A stretch of DNA of 64,000 bases from Winogradskyella wandonensis (GCF_004346845.1 NZ_SMGI01000003.1:142029-206028), one strand, 5' to 3'; positions 8,862 through 19,526 are shown, numbered from the stretch's first letter. Notes: generated by a model not told the origin, from the letters alone. A program made the numbers and translations.

Positions 8862-11800
8862 ATGCCCAAAGGTTTCAAATCAATATTCCATTTTGTATGG
8901 CTATGGCTTATTAACTTCGCATTTGCTCAGCAAATAACGGTAGATAACGCTGTACCTATAGAAAACCTTATTCAGAATACACTTGCTTCGCAATGCATTC
9001 AAATCTCTAATGTATCTTCAACTATTAATGGTAGCGTTGTTGGTCTAGGGAGCTTTGGCTCTTTTGATAGAGCTTCTTCAAATTTTCCTTTCGAGAGTGG
9101 AATACTATTAACCTCTGGAGACGCGTCCTCTGCTGGTAATACATTTAATAACGATATTTTAAGCGATGGAAATAATTCTTGGGGTACAGATGTAGATTTA
9201 GAAAACGCCTTAGGAATTACAAACACCCAAAATGCGACGTCAATTGAGTTCGATTTTATATCGGTTTCAGACGTATTACAATTTAATTACATTTTTGCTT
9301 CGGAAGAATACTTTGCTAACTTTCCGTGCCAATATACAGATGCATTTGCCTTTTTAATTCGCGAAGCTGGTACTTCTAACCCCTATATAAATATTGCTAC
9401 TATACCAGGTACTTCAACACCAGTCAATTCAATGACGATTCATGATGAAATTGAAGGGTTTTGTGCAGAAGAAAATCCTCAGTTTTTTGAAGGTTATAAC
9501 ATTGGCGACACGAACTATAATGGTCGTACTACCGTACTTTCTGCAACTGCTAACATTATTCCTAATGTAACCTATCATGTTAAATTAGTCATTGCAGACC
9601 AAAGTTTCGAAACCTACGACTCCGCAATATTTATAGAGGCCAATAGTTTTGACCCTTTGGTAGAACTTGGTGAAGATTTTTCAACTTGTGCCAGTAGCGT
9701 ATATCTTGATGCAAATATTAACAATAGTAACGCCACTTACGAATGGTTTTTAAATAATAATCCTATTTCAGAAGCGAATCTACCTGAATATGAAGTGACA
9801 TCAAGCGGAACTTATTCCGTAGAAATTAATATTCCTTTAGGTAGTGGTTTTTGTACTATTACCGATGAAATTACAATTGATATTAGTAATACTCAAAGTA
9901 CTTCTCCGATGACTAATTATCAATTATGCGATGACCCAAGCAACGATGGTGTTGAAGTTTTTGATTTGAACACAAAAGATGCTGAGGCCATAAATTCTGT
10001 AGTTCCAGGAAATTATGTCGTAAGCTATCATACGTCTATTTCAAACGCTCAGAATAATATAAACCCAATCAATGGTAATTATACTAACGTTGTTAGTCCT
10101 CAGCTAATTTTTGTAAGGATTGAAGATATTGATACAGGCTGTTTGGCTATCAATCAATTTCAATTAGTCGTTGGACCAAGACCAGTTATTTCAGTACCAC
10201 CTTTAATGGAGGTATGTGATGATCAAGTCATCGACGGATTTACAACTATTGATTTAAGTGAAAATGATGATTTAATTACCAATGGTCAGAATAACCTGGT
10301 CGTTAGCTATCATTATACCCAAGCCGAGGCAGATTCTGGCTCTAATCCTATACCTATACCTTATGTGAATGACTCACAGCTTGATATGGTATTTGTGAAT
10401 GTAACAGACCCAACATCTGGGTGTAATACAACCACAACTTTAGATATTTCTGTGCTTAACCCACCTGCAATTTCTAATGCTCAAGATTATTTTATTGATG
10501 CCTGTGACCAAGACTACGATGGCTTTGCAAATTTTGATTTAACTGAAGTAGAAGCAGATATTGTAAATGGTTTGTCTAATGTTACAATTACCTACCATTT
10601 ATCCCAAGAAGATGCACTATCTGGAGCTAACCCTATACCAGACCCAACTAATTTTGCTAATACAGTACAAACAGAACAAATTATATACATAAGAGTCGTC
10701 GATAATACTACTGGTTGCCCTTCAATAGCGTCATTCGAGATTCATCCAAATCTACTTTTATCAGGACCTAATTTTTCTGTAAATGAAATTTGTGATGAAG
10801 ATAATGATGGTATCGAATCCTTTAATCTTAATGGTGTAGAAAGCTTTATTTTAGGTGATATACAAGATGTAGATATCGTTTTTTATGAGACCGAGGATGA
10901 CCGTGATAATGGTGTTAATCCAATAGATACAAGTGTGGACTACGTTCCAGCTAGTTTACCACAAACATTATACATTACGTTAACAAGCCCAACATGTACC
11001 GAGGCAGAAGATATTATTCTTAATATTCTGGCTATAACAGAGTTTCCAGATTTACCTCAACAATTGGTTTGCGACGAGGACCAAGACGGAATAACAACAA
11101 TCGACTTATCTATTTACAACAGTATCATTACTCAAGGTCAAGAAAATGATTATACAGTGACGTATTTTGAATCCTTATCTGATGCAGAAACGCAGAATAA
11201 TCAACTTTCTACGATATACACAAACACCCAAAATCCATTTAATGTTTATGCTAGGATTATGTCTAACGTAACCTTCTGTGTAGATATTTCAACCTTTGAG
11301 GTTTTGGTTAATCCAGCACCTCTAACATCGCCTCCAAACTCTATTGTAGTTTGTGACGATAACGATGATGGTATTTCTACAATTAACTTAGAAAATACAA
11401 TACCGGAGATTACCACATCCACTTCTGGGCTATTGTTTACATTCTATAATAGTGTTGAAGATGCTGAAAATGGTAGTAATGCCATTCCAAACCCAACAAA
11501 TTATAATGCTTCTACAAGTAGTCTTAGCGTAAGAATTGAAAACGAAAATACGGGATGCTTCTCTATAGAACCTTTAGAAATTATTGTAAATACATTACCA
11601 ATATTCCCTGTAATATCTAATTACGAGTTTTGTGAAGATTCTACCGATAATATCGGAGAATTTTTGTTAAGTTCTAAGGACGATGAAATCCTAAACGGAC
11701 AAACAGGCAAAGAAGTTCTCTACTTTTTATCAGAGTCTGATGCTAATACTGGTAATAACCCGATTGACAAGAATAGTAATTTTCAGAATACTGAAAATCC

Positions 11801-13700
11801 TCAGGTAATTTATGTGCGAGTTCAGAATATCACAGATACAGATTGTTATGGTATAGATTCTTTCTCGCTTTCGGTCGGTACTAACCCTACTTTTAATGAG
11901 CCTACAGATATTTTTGACTGTGATGACGGCTCTAACGATACGTTTACAACAATAAACTTGGATGAAAAAACGGCTCAAATAACTCAGACTATTTCTGAAA
12001 CTTTAGACATCATATATTATCCTACCATAGAAGATATACAAGCAGGGACAAATGGTATTACTGGAGGAACTTTTACAAACACAACAAACCCGCAAGAAGT
12101 TTATGTAGAAATAAGTAACGGCAGTAATTGTACATCTATCACGTCATTTATAATTAATGTTATTCCAGTTCCAAATGTTTTAGAAATCGAGCCTTTTACG
12201 GATTGTGATGTAGATTATGATGGAAGCATTTCTTGGGACTTGACAGAAGCAGAAATTAATATTTTAGATATAAGAGATGACAACGTTGTTGTATCTTATT
12301 TCCCAACAGAAGATGATGCGAATGATGATGCAAACGTAATTCAGAATCCAGAGAATTTTACTAACACCTCAAACCCACAAACAGTTTTCGTAAAGGTTAC
12401 AAACACGGATTTTAATTGTCCATTAGTCTTACCTATTGAATTAAATGTCAACTTACCACCAGATTTTAATGCATTTGACTCGGTAACCATTTGCGATAAT
12501 CAAGATAATTCTTTCGATTTAGAAGAAGTAAGCGAAATTATTATAAATGATACTAACACTACAAATCTGTCATATCATGTAACTGAATCAGATGCCTTAG
12601 GTAACCTCAACCCTCTTCTATTAAATTATCAATATCAATCGAATAACGATATTATTTACGCTAGACTTGAAGATACGATTACAGGCTGTTTTTTTGTCTA
12701 TCCTTTTACCCTTATCGTAAACGACTTACCAATTGCAAATACACCGAGCGACTTGATTTCTTGTGATGACGACTTCGACGGAAGATTAGAATTTGATTTA
12801 GAAACGCAGACATCTTCAATTTTAGGATCTCAAGACACTACTTTTTTAAATGTGACTTATCATCTTTCAGAGGTTGATGCTAATGCAAACGCCAACGCTT
12901 TAGAAAGCCCGTACACTACTTTTGACGGACAAACGCTATTTGCTAGAGTTACAAACGTAAATTCACAATGTTATAGCATTACTCAATTCAATGTAGTAAT
13001 TTATCCTTTACCACTAGTCGACATAGAAAATCAAGCTATATGTCCAGAAAATTTCCCATTGCGAGTTAATGCAGATACTGGTTTTGAGGGTGATGCATAT
13101 TTATGGTCTACAGGCGAAACAACATCAGAAATAGAGATAACGGAAATAGGCCCTTACAGTGTTAGGGTAACCACTGCCAACGGTTGTGAGTGGACTAGTG
13201 AATTTAATGTTATTGAGTCTGAACCAGCAAATATCGAAACTGTCGAGACTGTAGATTTTTCCGACCCAAATAACATAACCATTACAGTATCTGGTATAGG
13301 AGATTATTTATATCAGCTAGATGATGGTGAACCACAAGATTCTGGTTTCTTCGAAAATGTGAATCTTGGTTATCATACGCTAACGATAATTGACCAAAAT
13401 GGTTGCGCATCTGTCACTAGAGAAGTACTTGTTATAGATGCACCAAAGTTTATGACGCCAAATAACGATGGTGCTTTCGATAGATGGCATATTATAGGAG
13501 TAGAAACACTTCCTGGAACTGTAGTTTATATTTTTGATAGGTACGGAAAACTCTTAAAGCAACTAAATCATAATTCTTTGGGTTGGGACGGAACCTACAA
13601 TGGGAAACTTATGCCAGCATCGGATTACTGGTGGTCTGCAGAGGTTAGAGGTGGTGATATAGAATTTACAGCAACAGGACATTTTGCACTTAGACGCTAG
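8862..13700 (+). CDS. Giant T9SS type B surface protein: choice-of-anchor L domain plus eleven modules
   Basis: A 1612-residue secreted protein. A signal peptide (1-22, ending FAFAQ) leads into a choice-of-anchor L domain (about 23-265; FPFESGILLTSG, FIFASEEY and FAFLIRE are visible). From about residue 354 to 1385 I count eleven tandem modules of 85-100 residues. Each has a CDxDxDG start, an (F/I)DL strand, a VxYHxSxxDA segment and a (P)QxIFVRVEN segment. A SprB-like tail domain (about 1390-1525) and the type B sorting domain (FMTPNNDGAFDRW, VYIFDRYGKL, FALRR) complete it. The Asp/Asn-rich turns suggest calcium binding, which is inference. It is the largest complete gene in the window and has its own promoter. 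Confidence 0.9.
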   Translation: MPKGFKSIFHFVWLWLINFAFAQQITVDNAVPIENLIQNTLASQCIQISNVSSTINGSVVGLGSFGSFDRASSNFPFESGILLTSGDASSAGNTFNNDILSDGNNSWGTDVDLENALGITNTQNATSIEFDFISVSDVLQFNYIFASEEYFANFPCQYTDAFAFLIREAGTSNPYINIATIPGTSTPVNSMTIHDEIEGFCAEENPQFFEGYNIGDTNYNGRTTVLSATANIIPNVTYHVKLVIADQSFETYDSAIFIEANSFDPLVELGEDFSTCASSVYLDANINNSNATYEWFLNNNPISEANLPEYEVTSSGTYSVEINIPLGSGFCTITDEITIDISNTQSTSPMTNYQLCDDPSNDGVEVFDLNTKDAEAINSVVPGNYVVSYHTSISNAQNNINPINGNYTNVVSPQLIFVRIEDIDTGCLAINQFQLVVGPRPVISVPPLMEVCDDQVIDGFTTIDLSENDDLITNGQNNLVVSYHYTQAEADSGSNPIPIPYVNDSQLDMVFVNVTDPTSGCNTTTTLDISVLNPPAISNAQDYFIDACDQDYDGFANFDLTEVEADIVNGLSNVTITYHLSQEDALSGANPIPDPTNFANTVQTEQIIYIRVVDNTTGCPSIASFEIHPNLLLSGPNFSVNEICDEDNDGIESFNLNGVESFILGDIQDVDIVFYETEDDRDNGVNPIDTSVDYVPASLPQTLYITLTSPTCTEAEDIILNILAITEFPDLPQQLVCDEDQDGITTIDLSIYNSIITQGQENDYTVTYFESLSDAETQNNQLSTIYTNTQNPFNVYARIMSNVTFCVDISTFEVLVNPAPLTSPPNSIVVCDDNDDGISTINLENTIPEITTSTSGLLFTFYNSVEDAENGSNAIPNPTNYNASTSSLSVRIENENTGCFSIEPLEIIVNTLPIFPVISNYEFCEDSTDNIGEFLLSSKDDEILNGQTGKEVLYFLSESDANTGNNPIDKNSNFQNTENPQVIYVRVQNITDTDCYGIDSFSLSVGTNPTFNEPTDIFDCDDGSNDTFTTINLDEKTAQITQTISETLDIIYYPTIEDIQAGTNGITGGTFTNTTNPQEVYVEISNGSNCTSITSFIINVIPVPNVLEIEPFTDCDVDYDGSISWDLTEAEINILDIRDDNVVVSYFPTEDDANDDANVIQNPENFTNTSNPQTVFVKVTNTDFNCPLVLPIELNVNLPPDFNAFDSVTICDNQDNSFDLEEVSEIIINDTNTTNLSYHVTESDALGNLNPLLLNYQYQSNNDIIYARLEDTITGCFFVYPFTLIVNDLPIANTPSDLISCDDDFDGRLEFDLETQTSSILGSQDTTFLNVTYHLSEVDANANANALESPYTTFDGQTLFARVTNVNSQCYSITQFNVVIYPLPLVDIENQAICPENFPLRVNADTGFEGDAYLWSTGETTSEIEITEIGPYSVRVTTANGCEWTSEFNVIESEPANIETVETVDFSDPNNITITVSGIGDYLYQLDDGEPQDSGFFENVNLGYHTLTIIDQNGCASVTREVLVIDAPKFMTPNNDGAFDRWHIIGVETLPGTVVYIFDRYGKLLKQLNHNSLGWDGTYNGKLMPASDYWWSAEVRGGDIEFTATGHFALRR

Positions 13701-13747
13701 CTATAAAATTTAACAGTCTTCAAAAATTTCAAACTATAGCCTATCCG

Positions 13748-13755
13748 TATATTTG
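13748..13755 (+). promoter_or_regulatory. -7 promoter box TATATTTG
   Basis: TATATTTG lies 22 bases before the ATG at 13778. The expected -33 position carries TTTC rather than TTG, so this is a partial match. Confidence 0.45.
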
Positions 13756-13777
13756 CAAAGAATTTTCAATGTAAAAA

Positions 13778-16126
13778 ATGCGGTATTACTTTCTTGCTAT
13801 TAGCTTTTTCTTCTTTTTACTTAGTAATTCTCAAAACATTACAGTTGATAGTCAATTATACAATCCACAAGAACTTATAGAAGATATCTTGATAGACAGT
13901 GATTGCATCGACAATGTGGTTGTAACTAATGCGCAAAGTGGAGACTTTGGAGGCGTTGAATTCAGTTATGGTTTTTTTGATGGTACTGGAACTACTTTCC
14001 CTTTTGAAAGTGGTATAGTGATGAGTACCGGACGATTAAGTAATGTTCCTGGACCAAACAACTCGTTAAGCGATGATGACGCTCCAAATTGGAATGGCGA
14101 TGATGATTTAGAGGAGATTTTGGATGAAAATAACACATTTAATGCAACCATTTTAGAATTTAATTTTACAGCAATTACCAATCAAATAAGCTTTAGATAT
14201 CTTTTCGCATCAGAAGAATATCAAGAAAATAATTCTAATACGTGTATCTTTTCAGATTTATTTGGCTTTCTAATTAAACCGTCTGATAATTCCCAGCCTT
14301 TTCAAAACATCGCAGTGATACCTGGTACTAACACACCTGTAAAAGTTACAACAGTGACGCCTGGCATATCAGGAAGTTGCCCATCACAGAATGAAACTTT
14401 TTTTGGTGGATTTAATGGTGCTATGTCACCGATAAATTTCAATGGACAAACTGCAGTTTTAACAGCAACTGCAGATATAATTTCAGGTCAAGAATACACT
14501 ATAAAATTGGTGATTGCCGACGAACAAAATTTTAGATTTGACTCAGCTGTATTTCTTGAAGCAGGTAGTTTTCAGGCCTCTAGAGATTTAGGACAAAATA
14601 GATTATTGGCAACTAATAATCCTTTGTGCGAAGGAGAAACACTTTTGTTAGATGGTACCATATCAGGAAATAACGGTTACGATTGGTATAGGGACGGTGT
14701 ACTTGTACAATCTGACCCAGTAGGTTGTACTAATTGTGGCACCTACGAAGTGACTCAACCCGGCATTTATACCTTAGAAGTTAACTTAGATGGTACGTGC
14801 GTGGCCAATGGAGAAATAACTATAGAATATAGCCCAAATCCCGAAGGCTCAGACGTAATTCAGGTGGAATGCGATGCCAACCAAGACGGACTTACCTTTT
14901 ATAATTTGTTAGAGTTGGCGGCAGACATTCGTAATAACGATCCTGATTTAACCGTAAGCAATTTCTTTTTATCGGAAATGGAAGCTATCGATAATATTAA
15001 CCCTATTGAGACACCTACAAGCTTTGAAAATACCATACCGAATCAAATTGTCTACGCCAGAGTAGAAAATCCATTTGGATGTTTTGATGTTGCAGAATTA
15101 GAGCTTCAAATTTCGAATAATACACTTAATATTCCTACCATTGAAGCTTGTGATTTTGGAGAGCTTGACGGATTAACAACATTTGACCTTAACGAAGTCA
15201 TTACTGCTATTGATAGTCAAATACCAACAGGTGCTACAATTAATTTTTTCGAAACGGAAAACGATGCGTTTACAGGAAACAATTCATTAACTATAAACTT
15301 TGATAATAGTGTTCCAGATTTTCAAACCATATTTGTAAAAGTTGAAAATAATGATGTGTGTTATGCAATTTCGGAAGTGGACTTACAAGTAAAATTTACA
15401 CCAGCAGTTTCAGAAGATATAACTGTAATTTATTGTACAAACACCTTTCCTGAAACCATAAGACTTTTTGGTGGAGTCCTTAACGATTTACCTAACAACT
15501 ATTATTACGAGTGGCAATTAAACGGAACACCTTTAACCACGACCACTTCTTTTATAGATGTTAATGAAATAGGTACTTACACTGTGATTATTACAGACCC
15601 TAACGGCTGTAGTAACACTAGAGATATTATAGTAGTACCATCAGAAATTGCTCAGATAGATGCTGTTGATGTAATTGGCTCAGATACTATAAATACTATT
15701 ACAATTGTCGCTTCTGGCCTTGGTGATTATGAATATGCACTTGACAATGAAAATGGTCCTTATCAAGATGAAAATGTATTCAACAACATACTACCGGGAT
15801 TTCACACAGTTTTTGTTCGTGATAAGAATGGTTGTGGAATAGATTCGGAAATTTTTTCAGTACTTGGTTTTCCTAAATTCTTCACCCCAAATGGCGATGG
15901 ACAAAACGACTTTTGGCAGTTAGATGGTATTAATTTTCAGCTATATCCAGATCTAGAAGTAACAATTTATGACCGTTTTGGAAAACTCATGACGAGGCAA
16001 GACTCTAGAAGCTCTGGTTGGGATGGTAATTACAATGGTACTTTAATGCCAAATTCTGACTATTGGTTTACTGCAAACTTTGGAGATGGTAGAACTTTTA
16101 CAGGGCATTTTGCCTTAAAACGCTAA
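13778..16126 (+). CDS. T9SS type B surface protein: choice-of-anchor L domain plus two modules
   Basis: A 782-residue secreted protein, clearly a short paralogue of the preceding gene. The signal peptide (1-18, ending LSNSQ) leads into a choice-of-anchor L domain (about 19-265; FPFESGIVMSTG, YLFASEEY, FGFLIKP). A small Ig-like domain follows, with a CTNCG pair near residue 310. Two Cys-Asp modules start near 360 and 451. The tail domain (from about 548) resembles the tail of the 3608 gene closely (NNYYYEW, GTYTVIITDPNGC). The sorting domain begins near 698 (FFTPNGDGQNDFW, GWDGNYNG, final FALKR). It ends 36 bases before uvrB. Confidence 0.9.
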   Translation: MRYYFLAISFFFFLLSNSQNITVDSQLYNPQELIEDILIDSDCIDNVVVTNAQSGDFGGVEFSYGFFDGTGTTFPFESGIVMSTGRLSNVPGPNNSLSDDDAPNWNGDDDLEEILDENNTFNATILEFNFTAITNQISFRYLFASEEYQENNSNTCIFSDLFGFLIKPSDNSQPFQNIAVIPGTNTPVKVTTVTPGISGSCPSQNETFFGGFNGAMSPINFNGQTAVLTATADIISGQEYTIKLVIADEQNFRFDSAVFLEAGSFQASRDLGQNRLLATNNPLCEGETLLLDGTISGNNGYDWYRDGVLVQSDPVGCTNCGTYEVTQPGIYTLEVNLDGTCVANGEITIEYSPNPEGSDVIQVECDANQDGLTFYNLLELAADIRNNDPDLTVSNFFLSEMEAIDNINPIETPTSFENTIPNQIVYARVENPFGCFDVAELELQISNNTLNIPTIEACDFGELDGLTTFDLNEVITAIDSQIPTGATINFFETENDAFTGNNSLTINFDNSVPDFQTIFVKVENNDVCYAISEVDLQVKFTPAVSEDITVIYCTNTFPETIRLFGGVLNDLPNNYYYEWQLNGTPLTTTTSFIDVNEIGTYTVIITDPNGCSNTRDIIVVPSEIAQIDAVDVIGSDTINTITIVASGLGDYEYALDNENGPYQDENVFNNILPGFHTVFVRDKNGCGIDSEIFSVLGFPKFFTPNGDGQNDFWQLDGINFQLYPDLEVTIYDRFGKLMTRQDSRSSGWDGNYNGTLMPNSDYWFTANFGDGRTFTGHFALKR

Positions 16127-16157
16127 TTGATTCCTGCTCATCTTTATCGTAACTTTG
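16127..16157 (+). promoter_or_regulatory. uvrB promoter TTG-N20-TAACTTTG
   Basis: TTG at 16127-16129 and TAACTTTG at 16150-16157 fit the Bacteroidota consensus. The uvrB ATG is at 16162, only five bases after the box, so transcription should begin at or next to the start codon. The mRNA may be leaderless. Confidence 0.65.
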
Positions 16158-16161
16158 CGCT

Positions 16162-18168
16162 ATGCGTTTTAAGATAAAATCCGAATTTAAGCCAACTGGT
16201 GACCAACCACAAGCCATCAAACAATTAGCAGATGGCATAACCAATAACGAGAGATACCAAACACTTCTTGGCGTAACAGGTTCTGGTAAGACCTTTACGG
16301 TTGCTAATGTTATTGAAAAAGTGCAAAGACCAACTTTGGTTCTGGCGCACAACAAGACCTTGGCAGCACAATTATACTCGGAGTTTAAGCAGTTCTTTCC
16401 AGACAATGCGGTAGAATACTTTGTGTCTTATTACGATTATTACCAACCTGAGGCTTACATTCCCGTTTCTGGGGTTTATATCGAAAAAGATTTATCTATA
16501 AATGAAGAAATTGAAAAAATGCGTCTCAGCACCACATCTTCCCTACTTTCCGGTCGTCGAGATGTTTTGGTAGTGGCTTCCGTTTCTTGTTTGTATGGTA
16601 TTGGGAATCCTGTTGAATTTCAGAAAAACGTTATCACTTTAGAACGCGACCAAGTGATTTCTAGGACTAAGCTATTGCACATGCTCGTTCAAAGTTTGTA
16701 TTCGCGTACCGAAGCTGATTTTAAAAACGGAAACTTTAGAATTAAAGGTGATACGGTAGATGTCTTTCCAGGATACTCAGACAATGCCTTCAGAATTCAT
16801 TTTTTTGGAGACGAGATTGAAGAAATCGAAGCTTTTAATCCTTATGACAATCAAATAATTGAGCGTTATGATAGATTGAATATTTATCCTGCAAACATGT
16901 TTGTAACGTCTCCAGATGTACTTCAAAATGCTATAAGAGAAATCCAGGATGATTTAGTAAAGCAACACGACTACTTTAAAGATATTGGCAAACATCTTGA
17001 AGCCAAACGTCTAAAAGAGCGTACGGAGTTTGATTTAGAAATGATACGAGAATTAGGCTATTGCTCTGGTATCGAAAATTACTCACGTTATTTAGACGGC
17101 AGAGCTCCAGGCACACGTCCATTCTGCTTATTAGATTATTTTCCCGAGGACTATTTAATGGTCGTTGACGAAAGCCACGTGACCATATCCCAAGTACACG
17201 CTATGTATGGCGGAGATAGAAGCCGAAAAGAAAATCTAGTTGAGTATGGTTTTCGTTTGCCAGCAGCAATGGATAACAGACCGCTAAAGTTTGAAGAATT
17301 TGAAGCATTACAAAATCAAGTTATTTACGTTTCTGCAACTCCAGCAGATTACGAAATGCAAAAAACTGATGGGGTTTATGTGGAGCAAGTGATAAGACCA
17401 ACTGGGCTATTGGACCCAATAATAGAAGTACGTCCAAGCTTGAACCAGATTGATGATTTAATCGAAGAAATACAAACTCGGGTAGAAAAAGATGAACGCA
17501 CATTGGTTACAACGTTGACCAAGCGTATGGCGGAAGAATTGGTAAAGTATTTAACCCGAATCTCAATTCGTTGTCGTTACATTCATAGTGACGTTGATAC
17601 GTTAGAGCGTGTAGAAATTATGCAAGATTTACGTAAAGGGATTTTCGATGTTTTAGTTGGTGTCAACCTTCTTAGGGAAGGCTTAGATTTACCTGAAGTA
17701 TCTCTTGTAGCCATTTTAGACGCTGATAAAGAAGGTTTTCTTCGAAGTAATCGCTCGCTTACTCAAACAGTTGGTAGAGCAGCTCGAAACCTTAACGGGA
17801 AGGCCATTATGTATGCCGACGTTATTACGCAGAGTATGCAAAAAACAATAGATGAAACCAATTACCGTCGAGAAAAACAAATCGCCTACAATACTGAAAA
17901 TAATATCACTCCCAAAGCATTAAATAAGAGTTTGGATAGTGCCTTAGCAAAAAACTCGGTAAGTACTTATAAAACTGAATTAGATGCTAAACTAGCAGCA
18001 GAGCCAGAATCTAAATACTTAACAAAAAGTGAATTAGAAAAGAAAATAAGAAACACGCGTAAACAAATGGAGAAGGCCGCGAAAGCTCTAGATTTTATGG
18101 AGGCTGCTCGTTTTAGAGATGAAATAACAGCCTATCAGGAGCGACTAGAAAAACTAAAAGTAAAATAA
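16162..18168 (+). CDS. uvrB: Excinuclease ABC subunit B
   Basis: Damage-recognition helicase of nucleotide excision repair; it receives DNA from UvrA and recruits UvrC. The 668 residues match the usual length. Visible features are Walker A GVTGSGKT (about residue 37), the beta-hairpin region YYDYYQPEAYIP, DESH box VVDESH, motif III YVSATP, motif V/VI with LLREGLDLPEV and QTVGRAARN, and a C-terminal UVR domain (about 630-665, FMEAARFRDEI) that contacts UvrC. The frame is intact. It is transcribed from its own promoter and ends five bases before a convergent gene. Confidence 0.97.
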   Translation: MRFKIKSEFKPTGDQPQAIKQLADGITNNERYQTLLGVTGSGKTFTVANVIEKVQRPTLVLAHNKTLAAQLYSEFKQFFPDNAVEYFVSYYDYYQPEAYIPVSGVYIEKDLSINEEIEKMRLSTTSSLLSGRRDVLVVASVSCLYGIGNPVEFQKNVITLERDQVISRTKLLHMLVQSLYSRTEADFKNGNFRIKGDTVDVFPGYSDNAFRIHFFGDEIEEIEAFNPYDNQIIERYDRLNIYPANMFVTSPDVLQNAIREIQDDLVKQHDYFKDIGKHLEAKRLKERTEFDLEMIRELGYCSGIENYSRYLDGRAPGTRPFCLLDYFPEDYLMVVDESHVTISQVHAMYGGDRSRKENLVEYGFRLPAAMDNRPLKFEEFEALQNQVIYVSATPADYEMQKTDGVYVEQVIRPTGLLDPIIEVRPSLNQIDDLIEEIQTRVEKDERTLVTTLTKRMAEELVKYLTRISIRCRYIHSDVDTLERVEIMQDLRKGIFDVLVGVNLLREGLDLPEVSLVAILDADKEGFLRSNRSLTQTVGRAARNLNGKAIMYADVITQSMQKTIDETNYRREKQIAYNTENNITPKALNKSLDSALAKNSVSTYKTELDAKLAAEPESKYLTKSELEKKIRNTRKQMEKAAKALDFMEAARFRDEITAYQERLEKLKVK

Positions 18169-18173
18169 TGTCT

Positions 18174-18575
18174 TTAGTTGTATTGTACTTTAAAAATATC
18201 AATTAAGAAATCTGGAGGTACAATTTTATTAGGGAAGCTATCCATTAAATCCAGAACACGATTTATTGCTTCTTGGCTTAAACCCATTCTAAGTCCGAAA
18301 TTATGAATTTTAATCAACTGCTTATTTGAAGCATTTTGATCTAAATTCATTAATAAAATTAACCTATGGAATTGTACAATACGCTCACTATGCGATTTTA
18401 AGTTGACATAGGTTACAGGATGCTTGAAAAGATAATAAAAATCGTCATCAGAAATCTCTAACTGTCTAGCAATACTTCTTAAAAATTTATGCTCTATAGA
18501 GTTTATATTTTCTCCGTTCTGAGCAAAAGCTATCATTTCTGATAACAAACTTAATTTTTCAACGCGATTAATCAT
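18174..18575 (-). CDS. TerB-like hypothetical protein
   Basis: A 133-residue, mostly helical soluble protein without signal peptide. The N-terminal pattern (LSLLSEMIAFAQNGENIN, then a helix with FLRSIARQLEIS) resembles the TerB-like fold, in which a helical bundle carries acidic residues. I cannot confirm the family. Homologues in this phylum have sometimes been labelled excinuclease subunit B because they sit beside uvrB; nothing in the sequence supports such a role. It converges on uvrB with a five-base gap. Confidence 0.7.
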   Translation of the reverse strand: MINRVEKLSLLSEMIAFAQNGENINSIEHKFLRSIARQLEISDDDFYYLFKHPVTYVNLKSHSERIVQFHRLILLMNLDQNASNKQLIKIHNFGLRMGLSQEAINRVLDLMDSFPNKIVPPDFLIDIFKVQYN

Positions 18576-18722
18576 ATATGGGTATGCCGAGGGTTTTTGA
18601 ATTATACAAATTTAAATAGATGTAAGATTTTATTGTCAGTCATAAATTGTATCTTGTCGAAAAGTTTCATGTATTTAATCGGTATTTTTAAACCTTTATC
18701 ATTTGTAACTTTCTAAATATCT

Positions 18723-19526
18723 ATGAGATACGCCGTTTTATTCTTCTTATTTCTTCTGCTTAAAACATTCCAAGCGTTTCCTCAGAATACAGCATCAGAA
18801 CAAGTTAAATCTTTTGATATTGAAGCGCCTCAATTAGATGCTAGCAAGACAATATGGGTTTATATTCCTAAAAATTATAATAGCTCTAAAATTTCTTATC
18901 CTGTAATTTACATGCACGATGCACAGAATATTTTCGACGATGCAACGTCTTATACCGGAGAATGGAAAGTTGATGAATTTTTGGATAAACTAAGAACTAA
19001 AAATAGTATTGTTGTTGGTATAGAGCATGGTAACGAAAAACGCATTGATGAACTTACTCCTTACACTAACGAAAAGTACGGTGGTGGATTGGGAGATAAT
19101 TATCTTAATTTTATAAAAAACACCTTAAAACCTCATATCGATTCTACCTACAGAACTATTAAATCAGCTGAGCATACAACACTGTTTGGGGCTTCTTTAG
19201 GCGGTTTAATTTCATTTTATGGTGTGATAAAATATCCTGATACTTTTGGAAAAGCTGGTGTATTTTCTCCTTCGTTTTGGATAAATGAACAGATTTATGA
19301 TTTTGTAAAAACTACGGACATATCTGCATTAAAGAAATTTTACTTCCTTGTTGGCGCAGAAGAGGGCCAAAATATGGTATCTAATGTAGAACGCATGGTA
19401 ACAATCCTAAAAGAAAAAGGAATTAAAGAGAATCAAATAAAAAATACTATCGTAAAAGGTGGTAGACACAATGAAGCCTTTTGGGGTGAATATTTTGGAG
19501 ATGCCTATCTCTGGTTAAACCGTTAA
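18723..19526 (+). CDS. Secreted putative esterase (alpha/beta hydrolase, PF00756 type)
   Basis: A 267-residue protein with an N-terminal signal peptide (about 1-21). It has the esterase-D/enterochelin esterase-like layout: WVYIPKNY early, YMHDAQNIFDD around the oxyanion region, the nucleophile elbow GASLGG (Ser about 158), and a C-terminal catalytic His in GGRHNEAFW. Family members hydrolyse carboxylic esters such as acetyl-xylan, feruloyl or siderophore esters. The substrate here is unknown. A DUF1456 gene follows after five bases, so the two are probably co-transcribed. Confidence 0.83.
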   Translation: MRYAVLFFLFLLLKTFQAFPQNTASEQVKSFDIEAPQLDASKTIWVYIPKNYNSSKISYPVIYMHDAQNIFDDATSYTGEWKVDEFLDKLRTKNSIVVGIEHGNEKRIDELTPYTNEKYGGGLGDNYLNFIKNTLKPHIDSTYRTIKSAEHTTLFGASLGGLISFYGVIKYPDTFGKAGVFSPSFWINEQIYDFVKTTDISALKKFYFLVGAEEGQNMVSNVERMVTILKEKGIKENQIKNTIVKGGRHNEAFWGEYFGDAYLWLNR

